This document shows positions 26,716-35,269 of a DNA stretch of 64,000 nucleotides, piece by piece. Position 1 is the stretch's first letter. Each line of letters starts with the position of its first letter. The DNA is from Ferruginibacter sp. (GTDB lineage Bacteria; Bacteroidota; Bacteroidia; Chitinophagales; Chitinophagaceae). Where the stretch lies: contig JAHBTM010000003.1 of assembly GCA_019638635.1 (NCBI GenBank), positions 1 to 64,000 on the forward strand, written 5' to 3'. The notes beneath the pieces are model-generated. The model saw only the letters and a list, made by a program, of their open reading frames with translations. It was not told the DNA's origin and searched no databases. A program made the translations under genes and the position numbers.

Positions 26716-27805
26716 TGTAATCGTTGCCGGTGGTGGAACCGGCGGACATATTTTTCCGGCAATTGCAATTGCCAATGCCATCCGGCAGTTGCATCCTGAA
26801 ACAGACATTCTGTTTGTGGGTGCCAAGGGAAAAATGGAAATGGAGAAAGTGCCGCAAGCAGGATATCCGATAAAAGGATTGACGATTGCGGGGTTTAACA
26901 GAAGTTCTTTGATAAAAAATATTGGGCTACCGCTCAAACTCGTTCAGAGTTTTTTACAGGTGGCCGAAATATTTAAACGGAACCAACCGGATGCCGTGAT
27001 TGGTGTAGGTGGATATTCCAGCTTTCCGGTGTTGCGCTATGCACAATGGAAAGGGATTCCCACATTTATTCACGAAGCCAATTCTTTTGGAGGCAAAAGC
27101 AACATCCTGCTCAGTAAAAAAGCAACGGCTGTTTTTACGGCTACCGATGGAATGGAAACATTTTTTCCGGCCAACAAAATACTGGTTACCGGAAATCCGG
27201 TGCGCCAAAACATCACTCAATCGGGAATAGACAAAGAAGAGGCTTGTCGTTTTTTTGGATTGAATGCGACAAAGAAAACAGTGTTTTGTATGGGGGGAAG
27301 CCTGGGTGCCAAAAGCATCAACGAAGCATTGAACCGGCACTTGCATCTACTGATACAACAGGATGTTCAATTGATCTGGCAAACCGGAAAATTATTCACT
27401 GCGCAAGTGCAGGCCGAAGTGCAACATTTGCACTGGGTGTATGTGAGTGAGTTTATTACTCAAATGGACATGGCCTATGCCGCTGCGGATGTAGTAGTGA
27501 GCAGAAGCGGTGCCATGGCTCTTGCAGAATTGTGTGTCGTGCAAAAACCGGCGATTTTGGTTCCGTATCCGTTTGCTGCTGAAGATCATCAAACAGCAAA
27601 CGCAATGAATCTGGTTCAGAAAAATGCAGCCATACTGGTAAAAGATCAGGATGCAATGGAACAACTGATCCCTGCTATTTTGAACCTGATTCAGGATGAA
27701 CAAAAACAGGAAATATTGCGAAGGGAAATTGCAAAACTGGCAATAACCGATGCAGATAAAATAGTGGCTAAAGCTATATTAAAAGAAATTTTGAAAAGTG
27801 ACTGA
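26699..27805 (+). CDS. murG: UDP-GlcNAc:lipid I N-acetylglucosaminyltransferase MurG
   Basis: A 368-aa GT28 enzyme on the inner face of the membrane, converting lipid I to lipid II. The N-terminal G-loop is VAGGGTGGHIFPAIAIANAI (8-27); GVGGYSSFPVL and HEANSFGGKSNILLSKKA lie in the acceptor domain. The donor domain has GGSLGAKSINEAL and VVSRSGAMALAELCVVQKPAILVPYPFAAEDHQTANA. The start is GTG at 26699, inside the end of ftsW (17-bp overlap), which suggests translational coupling. murC overlaps its end by 8 bp. Confidence 0.97.
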   Translation: MKNRLSVIVAGGGTGGHIFPAIAIANAIRQLHPETDILFVGAKGKMEMEKVPQAGYPIKGLTIAGFNRSSLIKNIGLPLKLVQSFLQVAEIFKRNQPDAVIGVGGYSSFPVLRYAQWKGIPTFIHEANSFGGKSNILLSKKATAVFTATDGMETFFPANKILVTGNPVRQNITQSGIDKEEACRFFGLNATKKTVFCMGGSLGAKSINEALNRHLHLLIQQDVQLIWQTGKLFTAQVQAEVQHLHWVYVSEFITQMDMAYAAADVVVSRSGAMALAELCVVQKPAILVPYPFAAEDHQTANAMNLVQKNAAILVKDQDAMEQLIPAILNLIQDEQKQEILRREIAKLAITDADKIVAKAILKEILKSD

Positions 27806-29198
27806 ACTCAATGACATATCCTTTCAACCTATGCAGGGTGCACCGAACGCCCTGAAAGGTTGTAGTGTGTACTTCCTGGGAATAGGAGGTATTGGCATGA
27901 GTGCGCTCGCACGATACTTCAAGGAAATGGGGTGCAAAGTTTCAGGGTATGATAAAACAGAAACACCTCTCACCCAAAAACTTATACAGGAAGGTATTGC
28001 AGTTCATTATACAGATTCGATTGAATCTATTGACATGCAAGCAACACTGGTGGTGTACACTCCGGCCATCCCGGTCTACCACGAAGGTTTTGTGTTTTAT
28101 AAAAATAACGGATACAAACTCCATAAAAGAAGTGAAGTTTTAGGTTGGGTAACCGCATCGATGTATAACATTTGCGTTGCAGGAACCCATGGCAAAACAA
28201 CTACCAGTGCCATGATTGCACACATCCTCCGTGATAGTGGTTATGGTTGCAATGCATTCCTCGGTGGTGTTACTGCTAATTATCAAACCAATTACTGGAG
28301 CCATAAAAATGCAGTTGCTGTGGCTGAAGCGGATGAATACGACCGTAGCTTTTTAAGATTACAACCCGATATTGCCGTGTTAACCTCCATGGATCCGGAT
28401 CACCTGGATATCTATGGCAACGAAAAAAATATGCAGGATGCATTTATTGCATTCACCGGAAAAATCCGTAAAAACGGTGTGCTGATTTATTGCAAAGGCA
28501 TACCCAGAGAGTCTGAATTACAGGCACCCGTGAACTTGTCTTACAGCATCGGAAATGCTTCAACAGATTATTACGCTGAAGATATCCGCATTCAAGATGG
28601 AAGTTATGTTTTCAACGTGCGTGGTAAACAAACCCACATTTCGAACCTGACCTTGCATATGGGCGGGGCACACAATATTGAAAATGTTACAGCTGCTGTT
28701 GCCGTGGCTGTTCAGGTGGGTATCCCTGAAGATAAAATCAGAAAAGCCGTAGCGGGTTTTAAAGGAGTGAAAAGAAGGTTTGAGTATATCATCAGAAACA
28801 ATGCTAGAATCTTTATTGATGATTATGCACACCACCCTCAGGAACTGACCGCACTGATTCGTGGTGCGCGGGAACTGTATCCTGATAAAAAAATTACGGT
28901 GGTTTTTCAGCCGCATTTGTACAGTCGGACGAAAGATCTGGCAGCGGGTTTTTCAAAGGCATTGGATTTGGCCGATGAAGTGTTCCTGCTTCCGATTTAT
29001 CCGGCAAGGGAATTACCGATGGAAGGCGTGAGCAGTCAAATAATTCTGGATGGTATGAACGTGAAAGGGATAATGTTGGAAAAAGAAAAATTGACCGATA
29101 CCATCCGTCAGTTGCAGCCCGAGGTTTTGATTACCGCCGGAGCAGGTGATATTGATGCGTTGGTTGAACCATTAAAAAATGTATTAACAGGCACATGA
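27798..29198 (+). CDS. murC: UDP-MurNAc:L-alanine ligase MurC
   Basis: A 466-aa first Mur ligase, adding L-Ala to UDP-MurNAc. The N-terminal motif YFLGIGGIGMSALARYFKEMGCKVSGYDK (25-53) binds the UDP part. The P-loop is CVAGTHGKTTTSAMIAHIL (~119-137) and AEADEYDRSFLRLQPDIAVLTSMDPDHLDIYGN is typical of MurC. The C-terminal domain has DDYAHHPQELTALIRGARELYP and FQPHLYSRTKDL. The start is GTG, overlapping murG by 8 bp; ftsQ overlaps its end by 4 bp. Confidence 0.97.
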   Translation: MTELNDISFQPMQGAPNALKGCSVYFLGIGGIGMSALARYFKEMGCKVSGYDKTETPLTQKLIQEGIAVHYTDSIESIDMQATLVVYTPAIPVYHEGFVFYKNNGYKLHKRSEVLGWVTASMYNICVAGTHGKTTTSAMIAHILRDSGYGCNAFLGGVTANYQTNYWSHKNAVAVAEADEYDRSFLRLQPDIAVLTSMDPDHLDIYGNEKNMQDAFIAFTGKIRKNGVLIYCKGIPRESELQAPVNLSYSIGNASTDYYAEDIRIQDGSYVFNVRGKQTHISNLTLHMGGAHNIENVTAAVAVAVQVGIPEDKIRKAVAGFKGVKRRFEYIIRNNARIFIDDYAHHPQELTALIRGARELYPDKKITVVFQPHLYSRTKDLAAGFSKALDLADEVFLLPIYPARELPMEGVSSQIILDGMNVKGIMLEKEKLTDTIRQLQPEVLITAGAGDIDALVEPLKNVLTGT

Positions 29199-30412
29199 GT
29201 TGGCTGAAACGATATAAAAGAAATCAAATTGCCGCCGCAATCGTTTGGATGCTGGCAGGTTGTGGTACGATTGTACTGCTGGCCGCTGCCGTGAAGAAAA
29301 ACAACAACCGATTGTGTTATGGTGTAGAAGTACACATTACCGGTGCCAGCAAACACTTGTTCATTAATGAACAGGATGTTAAAAAAATACTGAATGATTA
29401 TTCAGAAGTAAAGCCCGATGGTGGTCCGGTACAATCCATCGATCTGAGGAAAATTGAAAAAATTATTGAACGGGATGTTTGGGTTAAAAATGCTGAACTG
29501 TATGTAGACATTAACGGAATCTTACAGGTGCGGGTAGACGAACGTGAGCCCGTTGCACGTATATTCACTGTAAGTAACAATTCTTACTACATAGATAGTT
29601 CCCTGAAAATGTTGCCGCTTAGTGAAAAAGTTGCTGCTCGGGTGCCCGTATTCACCGGCTTTCCTGCTGAAACGGCTATCCTGAACGATCGTGAGAAAAA
29701 ATTGTTGAAAGAAGTGTACCTGTTGGCTGACGCAATCAGCAACGATCCTTTCCTGAACGCGCTCACCGAACAGGTAAACATTCAGCGCGGAAAGTTTGAA
29801 ATCATTCCAAAAATTGGAGATCAGATTATTTTGTTGGGCGACAGTGAAGAGTATGAACAAAAATTAGAAAACCTGAAACTGTTTTATCAAAAAGTAATGA
29901 CCAAAACCAGTTGGAACAGATATAGTGAAATTAACCTGCAATTTAAAAATCAGGTGGTTGCGAAGTGGAGAAGCAAAGAAGAGGTGATTGCAGATTCTTT
30001 ACGAACGATGCAGCTTATGAAACTCATTGCAGATTACACAGAAAAGATGGCCGGCGATACGGTATTCAATGTAGCGGGTGGAAAAGAACAACCAGATGAT
30101 ATCAGTATTATTCTGCAATCTGTACAACGCGATGAGGAACCGGCAATGACTGAGCCAGTGACCACTACGCCACCTTTAGTGGGCAGCGGTTTTACTACCA
30201 TACCGGGAGCTGTAAAACCGGCACCCGTAAAAGTACCAACGGTTGCACCGAAGGCAAGCATACCGGTGAAGCCGGTTCAAAAGCAAACGAAACAAACCAT
30301 CCACCATAAAAAAAATCAATCTAAACCGGTTGTTAAGCCCCGTAGTACGGAAACCCAAAAACCAAAAGCCGTAATGCAGAGAGCCAACAGTAAACCGGAT
30401 AACGATTATTAA
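29195..30412 (+). CDS. ftsQ: FtsQ-like cell division protein with long C-terminal tail
   Basis: A 405-aa bitopic division protein. TM helix ~10-32; the POTRA-like domain (~38-110) reads VEVHITGASKHLFINEQDVKKILND and later IEKIIERDVWVKNAELYVDINGILQVRVDEREPVARI, the FtsQ pattern. The beta domain runs to ~275. Beyond it is a tail of ~110 residues rich in Pro, Lys, Thr and Val (for example APVKVPTVAPKASIPVKPVQK), unusual for FtsQ and probably disordered in the periplasm. ATGA overlap with murC. No ddl or murB lies between murC and ftsQ. Confidence 0.88.
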   Translation: MSWLKRYKRNQIAAAIVWMLAGCGTIVLLAAAVKKNNNRLCYGVEVHITGASKHLFINEQDVKKILNDYSEVKPDGGPVQSIDLRKIEKIIERDVWVKNAELYVDINGILQVRVDEREPVARIFTVSNNSYYIDSSLKMLPLSEKVAARVPVFTGFPAETAILNDREKKLLKEVYLLADAISNDPFLNALTEQVNIQRGKFEIIPKIGDQIILLGDSEEYEQKLENLKLFYQKVMTKTSWNRYSEINLQFKNQVVAKWRSKEEVIADSLRTMQLMKLIADYTEKMAGDTVFNVAGGKEQPDDISIILQSVQRDEEPAMTEPVTTTPPLVGSGFTTIPGAVKPAPVKVPTVAPKASIPVKPVQKQTKQTIHHKKNQSKPVVKPRSTETQKPKAVMQRANSKPDNDY

Positions 30413-30440
30413 ACTAACACACATACAAAACACAAACAAC

Positions 30441-31877
30441 ATGAGTAACGAAAAACACACCTATGCTGCCGGAGGCCGGGAGGTTGCTGATGGAAATCCA
30501 AACAGGAATCCAATTATTGTGGGCCTGGATATTGGTACCACCAAAATTGCAGCAATTGCCGGACGAAAAAATGAAAACGGAAAACTGGAAATTCTGGGCT
30601 TTGGCCGTGCTAACAGTAACGGTGTAAAGCACGGAATGGTGCTCAACATCGATCAAACAATCAAATCGATTCAACAGGCGCTTGAACAATGTTATGCCAG
30701 CAATCCTGATTTGCGTTTCAATGAAGTATACGTGGGTATTGTAGGGCATCATATTAAAAGCCTTCAAACCCGCGGCGACATTGTTCGCCAGAACGCTGAT
30801 ATTGAAATTCATCAGGAGGAGATTGAAAAGTTAATCGCCGATCAGTATAAAACATACATACCTGCCGGAGATCAGATTATAGATGTTATTCCACAGGAGT
30901 TCACTGTAGATAATTTTCAAAATATCGCTTATCCTGTAGGGTACAGCGGTGTGAAAGTGGGCGCAAATTTTCATATCATAACGGGAGATAAAAATGCCAT
31001 TCGCAATATCAACCGCAGCGTTGAAAAATCAGGACTTAAAATTAAAGATTTGGTATTGCAGCCATTGGCATCAGCCGCTGCTGTAATGTGCGATCAGGAT
31101 ATGGAAGCCGGTGTGGCCATAGTAGATATCGGTGGCGGAACTACTGACCTCGCAGTGTTCTACGAAGGTGTGCTGAAACATACTGCGGTTATTCCATTTG
31201 GCGGAGAGAACATAACGATGGACATCAAAAATGGCTTGGGTGTGTTGAGAACACATGCTGAGTTGATGAAAACACAACATGGCAGTGCACTGGCAGATGA
31301 AGCAAAGAACAATCTGTACATCACAATTCCGGGATTGCGCGGCTTACCGGCGAAGGAAGTATCAGTGAAAACCCTGGCCAGCATCATACAGGCAAGGATG
31401 AGTGAAATACTCGATTTTGTTTCATACCATCTCAAACAAATTTCCATTGACAGCAAAATGCTCAATGGGGGTATTATCCTGACTGGTGGAGGATCTCAGT
31501 TGAAAAACCTGATACAGCTTACAGAATATGCAACCGGATTGAATGCAAGAATCGGTTATCCGAATGAACATCTGTCAGGCACACAAATTGATGAGTTGTC
31601 GAAGCCTATGTATGCAACCTGTATTGGATTAATTCTGAAAGGGTATAACGATTATGAAAACAAGCATAAAGAATTCACCGAAGAATTTGTTCAGGTGAAC
31701 CCAATGACTGTGGGTGGAGAATTAGCAGAGGCTAACATTCCTTCTGCTGAAATACCTGTGCCGGCTGCAGAACCTGTTAAACCTAAAAACAGAAAACGTT
31801 TTCTGGATACTATTAAAGAAGGCATCATTGATATTTTCAGAGAGCCTGAAGATGTACAGTTCGATAAAAAATCATAA
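30441..31877 (+). CDS. ftsA: Cell division protein FtsA
   Basis: A 478-aa actin-like ATPase that tethers FtsZ filaments to the membrane. Motifs: phosphate-1 IVGLDIGTTKIAAIAGRKN (~27-45), SHS2 region ~100-180 (RFNEVYVGIVGHHIKSLQTRGDIV), phosphate-2 VAIVDIGGGTTDLAVFYEG, and adenosine motif NGGIILTGGGSQLKNL. The C-terminal amphipathic membrane-targeting helix is probably RKRFLDTIKEGIIDIFREPED (~450-470). The N-terminus is ~25 residues longer than usual before the actin fold. ftsZ follows after 33 bp. Confidence 0.96.
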   Translation: MSNEKHTYAAGGREVADGNPNRNPIIVGLDIGTTKIAAIAGRKNENGKLEILGFGRANSNGVKHGMVLNIDQTIKSIQQALEQCYASNPDLRFNEVYVGIVGHHIKSLQTRGDIVRQNADIEIHQEEIEKLIADQYKTYIPAGDQIIDVIPQEFTVDNFQNIAYPVGYSGVKVGANFHIITGDKNAIRNINRSVEKSGLKIKDLVLQPLASAAAVMCDQDMEAGVAIVDIGGGTTDLAVFYEGVLKHTAVIPFGGENITMDIKNGLGVLRTHAELMKTQHGSALADEAKNNLYITIPGLRGLPAKEVSVKTLASIIQARMSEILDFVSYHLKQISIDSKMLNGGIILTGGGSQLKNLIQLTEYATGLNARIGYPNEHLSGTQIDELSKPMYATCIGLILKGYNDYENKHKEFTEEFVQVNPMTVGGELAEANIPSAEIPVPAAEPVKPKNRKRFLDTIKEGIIDIFREPEDVQFDKKS

Positions 31878-31910
31878 AAGACAGACTACTAAACTTACAA
31901 ACCCATACAC

Positions 31911-33803
31911 ATGATACACTTCGATTTACCAAAAGAACAATCCTCCATCATCAAGGTCATTGGTGTTGGCGGCGGCGGAAGCAATGCGGTGAACCACATG
32001 TTTTCGCAGAACATAGAAGGTGTAAATTTTATAATATGCAATACCGATGCACAGGCTATCGCCCAGAGCAAGGTGCCCAATAAAATTCAACTTGGCCCAC
32101 ATCTTACTCAGGGGCTGGGTGCGGGAGCCAATCCTGAAATCGGCCGCCAGGCAACTGAAGAAAGTCTGGAAGAAATCAAACGCATCCTGGAAGTAAACAC
32201 CAAGATGGCATTCATCACCGCCGGAATGGGGGGTGGTACCGGTACCGGCGGGGCACCTATTCTCGCCAAAGTGTGTAAAGACCTGGGCATCCTCACGGTG
32301 GGCATAGTCACCACTCCCTTCGGTTATGAAGGCAAGCGCCGTTTTTCTCAGGCTGAAGATGGTATTGATGAACTGAAGAAAAATGTTGACACCCTTCTCG
32401 TTATTTCAAACGATAAACTGCGTCACCAGTTCGGTAACTTGAAGATGAAAGAAGCCTTTGCTAAAGCCGATAATGTGTTGGCGACTGCTGCAAAATGTAT
32501 AACAGATGTAATCAACAGTACCGGACAAATAAACGTTGACTTTGCAGATGTGTGTACCGTAATGCGCAACGGCGGTGTGGCGATATTGGGCAGTGCAAGT
32601 GCTACCGGTGAAAACAGAGCGTTTGAAGCCATTGAAAATGCATTAAACTCTCCGTTACTGAATGATAATGATATTCGCGGTGCTCGCTGGATCCTGATCA
32701 ATATCAACTCCGCAGAAGGTGAACATGAATTCACAATGGACGAAGTGGATGTGATTCAGAATTATCTGCTCAGCCAGGCAGGAGAAGATACCGATGTGAT
32801 ACTTGGGATGGGCTATGATAATACCCTTGGAGACTCCATTGGTGTTACGCTCATTGCAACAGGTTTTGAACACAAAGATCCTTTCCATAAAAAGGAAGAT
32901 GAAAATGCAAAATCCGGTGAAGAAAAAATTGTAGTAGAACTGAAAGTAGATACTGAAGAACCGGTGAAGAAAGAAACGCCACCTGCCGTGCAATTGGAAA
33001 TACCGGTAGAGGATGTTACACCCACCCTTTTTCCACCGGAAGAAAAAGCAGTGAAAGAAGAGAAGATTGTTTTACAAATGGAAATCCCTGAAAAACCAGT
33101 TCAGGAGCCTGTCGTAGAAATCCCAAGTAATAATACTGTTGATAAAAAGGATGTAGTTGAATTTCAATTTGAAATAACTTCACCCGCAGAAAAAAACAAT
33201 GTACCTGTAACACAAGCACAGGTACACCCTGATCCGACACCCACACCGAAAACAGAAAACGCTGTTTCAAATTCTGCTGAACAAATAAAAGAAGCTAGCA
33301 ATAAAAGCACTCTTTCGTCGGAGGGCTTTTTGGTAAGGCCTTCGCAGATTTATGTGGAGGACAAACCATCCGAACAATCCAATCCGAAAGAAGAATCACA
33401 ACCGCAGCAAGAATCTTTGCAGGACGACGAACCTGTATTTGAACTGCAGCTGGTTGTTAAGAATTCCCAGACAGCGGCGGAGGAAGAGCCAATTGAACAA
33501 GTTCAGCCCATCATGATGTCACCTGTTGAGGAACCTGCGATGCAGGACGAAGCAGAAGAACTCAGGCGCCGGGCTAAGGAGAGGATTGCAAAACTGAGGA
33601 ACTTATCCTTTAACGTTAACGCATCTGATCCCAACAATGAATTTGAGACGGTACCGGCTTACCTCCGTCGCAATATGGAAATGCACAACCAGATTGCAGA
33701 CGTAGAAACCTTCTATAGCAATTACACAGTAAAAAATAATGCCGATAACCAACCGGTGATCAGCGGGCTGAATACTTTCCTGGATGGAAACAAGCCCGAC
33801 TAA
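31911..33803 (+). CDS. ftsZ: Cell division protein FtsZ, extended C-terminus
   Basis: A 630-aa tubulin-like GTPase that builds the Z ring. The GTPase core (~12-315) has IGVGGGGSNAVNHM, the tubulin signature GGGTGTGGAPILAKVCKDLG and NDKLRHQFGNLKMKEAFAKADNVL. A linker of ~230-260 residues follows, rich in Glu, Pro, Val and Gln and strongly acidic. The conserved C-terminal peptide that binds FtsA is VPAYLRR at 581-587, not at the very end: 43 more residues follow. E. coli FtsZ is 383 aa; long linkers are known in Bacteroidota. Last gene of the dcw cluster. Confidence 0.97.
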   Translation: MIHFDLPKEQSSIIKVIGVGGGGSNAVNHMFSQNIEGVNFIICNTDAQAIAQSKVPNKIQLGPHLTQGLGAGANPEIGRQATEESLEEIKRILEVNTKMAFITAGMGGGTGTGGAPILAKVCKDLGILTVGIVTTPFGYEGKRRFSQAEDGIDELKKNVDTLLVISNDKLRHQFGNLKMKEAFAKADNVLATAAKCITDVINSTGQINVDFADVCTVMRNGGVAILGSASATGENRAFEAIENALNSPLLNDNDIRGARWILININSAEGEHEFTMDEVDVIQNYLLSQAGEDTDVILGMGYDNTLGDSIGVTLIATGFEHKDPFHKKEDENAKSGEEKIVVELKVDTEEPVKKETPPAVQLEIPVEDVTPTLFPPEEKAVKEEKIVLQMEIPEKPVQEPVVEIPSNNTVDKKDVVEFQFEITSPAEKNNVPVTQAQVHPDPTPTPKTENAVSNSAEQIKEASNKSTLSSEGFLVRPSQIYVEDKPSEQSNPKEESQPQQESLQDDEPVFELQLVVKNSQTAAEEEPIEQVQPIMMSPVEEPAMQDEAEELRRRAKERIAKLRNLSFNVNASDPNNEFETVPAYLRRNMEMHNQIADVETFYSNYTVKNNADNQPVISGLNTFLDGNKPD

Positions 33804-33817
33804 TCGTTCAACGAATT

Positions 33818-33862
33818 GCAGCCTCCTGTAGCTTATGCTGATACCTGCAAACAGGAGGCTGC
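33818..33862 (+). other. 12-bp perfect stem-loop after ftsZ
   Basis: GCAGCCTCCTGT (33818-33829) pairs perfectly with ACAGGAGGCTGC (33851-33862) across a 21-nt loop. It begins 14 bases past the ftsZ stop and ends 12 bases before the next ATG. No T run follows, so it may be a Rho-type stop, an mRNA 3'-end stabiliser, or a leader hairpin of the next gene; AGGAGG lies in the 3' arm, so the fold could hide a ribosome site. Confidence 0.75.
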
Positions 33863-33874
33863 TAAACTCAATCT

Positions 33875-35104
33875 ATGAAAAAAGTATTTTTAATAACTAA
33901 ACTCAAAACGTCTAACCTGGGTAATGAAGCATTATCCAACGAGATTATCCGCTTGTTTTCAGAAGCCGTTTCCCACGATGATATTTTGAGCGTGAATGGA
34001 AGGCCTTTCGGACTGGAAGGATATTATAGAAACCGGATTGTAAATGCAAAAGATCCTGGCGCATTGATTGACCAGTGGGCAACACACATTGCAGCAAAAA
34101 TTAAAAAAGAACCCAATCGCCCTTTCAACCGGGTAGTTCCTGAAATTGCAATCATACAACAACAAGGAAAAGAAGTACGATTCGAGCCCCTGAAAGCAAA
34201 ACTGCGTCCGCTGAAAAGAGTGCTTCAGGCATTTAAAGTATACCCGAAACAATACGCTAAAAGAGCTGGTTTATTGAAGCAAGCGGATTGGTTGATTTAC
34301 AGTGGAGCCGGTGAAGTTTGTGACAATAATATTTTTCTGCGTCAACTCGTTGAATTGCGTGCTGCTCAAATGCTTGGAATAAAAACCGCAGCCGTGAATC
34401 AATCGGTGGTGATTAAAACCCCGCTGTTTCAAAAGTTAACCGGACATGTATACAGTAAACTGAATAAGATAGTGGTTCGCGGAAGTGTTACCCGAAATAA
34501 CCTCATCAGCTACGGTGTTCCGGAAAATATCATTGAAATGGCGCCCGACTCGGCTATCAATGCACAATTCACATCTACAGTGAATAGGATGCCGAACCGC
34601 GTGGGCATCAACTTTACCCCCAAATGTAAATTGCAGATCAACGATTACCGAAGGGTGGTGGAGAAACTGCGCTCACTGAATCTGGAACCCTTGTTTGTTA
34701 CAAATGAACCTTTTGAAGATAATGCCATTGCCCTTCAGTTTAAACAAGAGTTGGGTGTAGAAGTGTTAACAGGTGTGCCCGATTATCATACCTATATGCA
34801 ACACCTGGCAACCTGTCGCTTTATTGTAAGTGCCAGGCTACATACCAATATCCTGGCCCTGGATACCCGCACACCGGTAATACCTATTGAAGGAAATATT
34901 TTTAAAACAGCTGAACTCCTGCAACAATTGGGCTATCCGGTATCTACCCTCAATCCGCAACAATCCGGGTGGGTGGATGATTTAATTCGTTCTATTGAAA
35001 ATATTTATAACAATGATCAGGATGTTCAGGCATTTTTCCGTGATACACTCCATGTGCAACAACAGGCTGTGAAACGCAATGCACAATGGCTAAAAGAATC
35101 CTGA
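33875..35104 (+). CDS. Polysaccharide pyruvyl transferase family protein
   Basis: A 409-aa protein of the PS_pyruv_trans (WcaK/CsaB-like) superfamily. The N-terminal half opens KKVFLITKLKTSNLGNEALSNEIIRLF, a glycine-Asn phosphate-loop-like start. The hallmark is near the end: CRFIVSARLHTNILALDTRTPVIPIEGNIFKTAEL (~310-345), with the conserved SxRLHxxIxA motif. Family members move a ketal pyruvate from PEP to sugars of cell-wall or exopolysaccharides. No other glycan genes are adjacent, so the acceptor is unknown. Same direction as ftsZ, separated by a stem-loop and followed by a strong terminator. Confidence 0.82.
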   Translation: MKKVFLITKLKTSNLGNEALSNEIIRLFSEAVSHDDILSVNGRPFGLEGYYRNRIVNAKDPGALIDQWATHIAAKIKKEPNRPFNRVVPEIAIIQQQGKEVRFEPLKAKLRPLKRVLQAFKVYPKQYAKRAGLLKQADWLIYSGAGEVCDNNIFLRQLVELRAAQMLGIKTAAVNQSVVIKTPLFQKLTGHVYSKLNKIVVRGSVTRNNLISYGVPENIIEMAPDSAINAQFTSTVNRMPNRVGINFTPKCKLQINDYRRVVEKLRSLNLEPLFVTNEPFEDNAIALQFKQELGVEVLTGVPDYHTYMQHLATCRFIVSARLHTNILALDTRTPVIPIEGNIFKTAELLQQLGYPVSTLNPQQSGWVDDLIRSIENIYNNDQDVQAFFRDTLHVQQQAVKRNAQWLKES

Positions 35105-35143
35105 TTTCTATAAGAGCGTGTTTGGATTACTCGTTTGTATGTG

Positions 35144-35174
35144 AACCCCTTTCCTTTTGGAAGGGGTTTTTTTT
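35144..35174 (+). terminator. Terminator after the pyruvyl transferase gene
   Basis: AACCCCTT pairs with AAGGGGTT, with an inner CC/GG and one bulged T around a TTTT loop, followed by a run of T to 35174. It separates this gene from kup. Confidence 0.92.
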
Positions 35175-35202
35175 ATATGTTGAAATAATTAAAACACTTC
35201 AT

Positions 35203-35232
35203 TTTGATATATCACATTTAATTATACATTTG
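35203..35232 (+). promoter_or_regulatory. Bacteroidota promoter for kup
   Basis: TTTG (35203-35206), 18 bases, then TACATTTG (35225-35232): a full match to the TTTG / TAnnTTTG consensus. It lies between the preceding terminator and the GTG start at 35270. Confidence 0.85.
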
Positions 35233-35269
35233 TTATCTAATCCTTTTCCCGTACTAGTAAAAAAGATTT

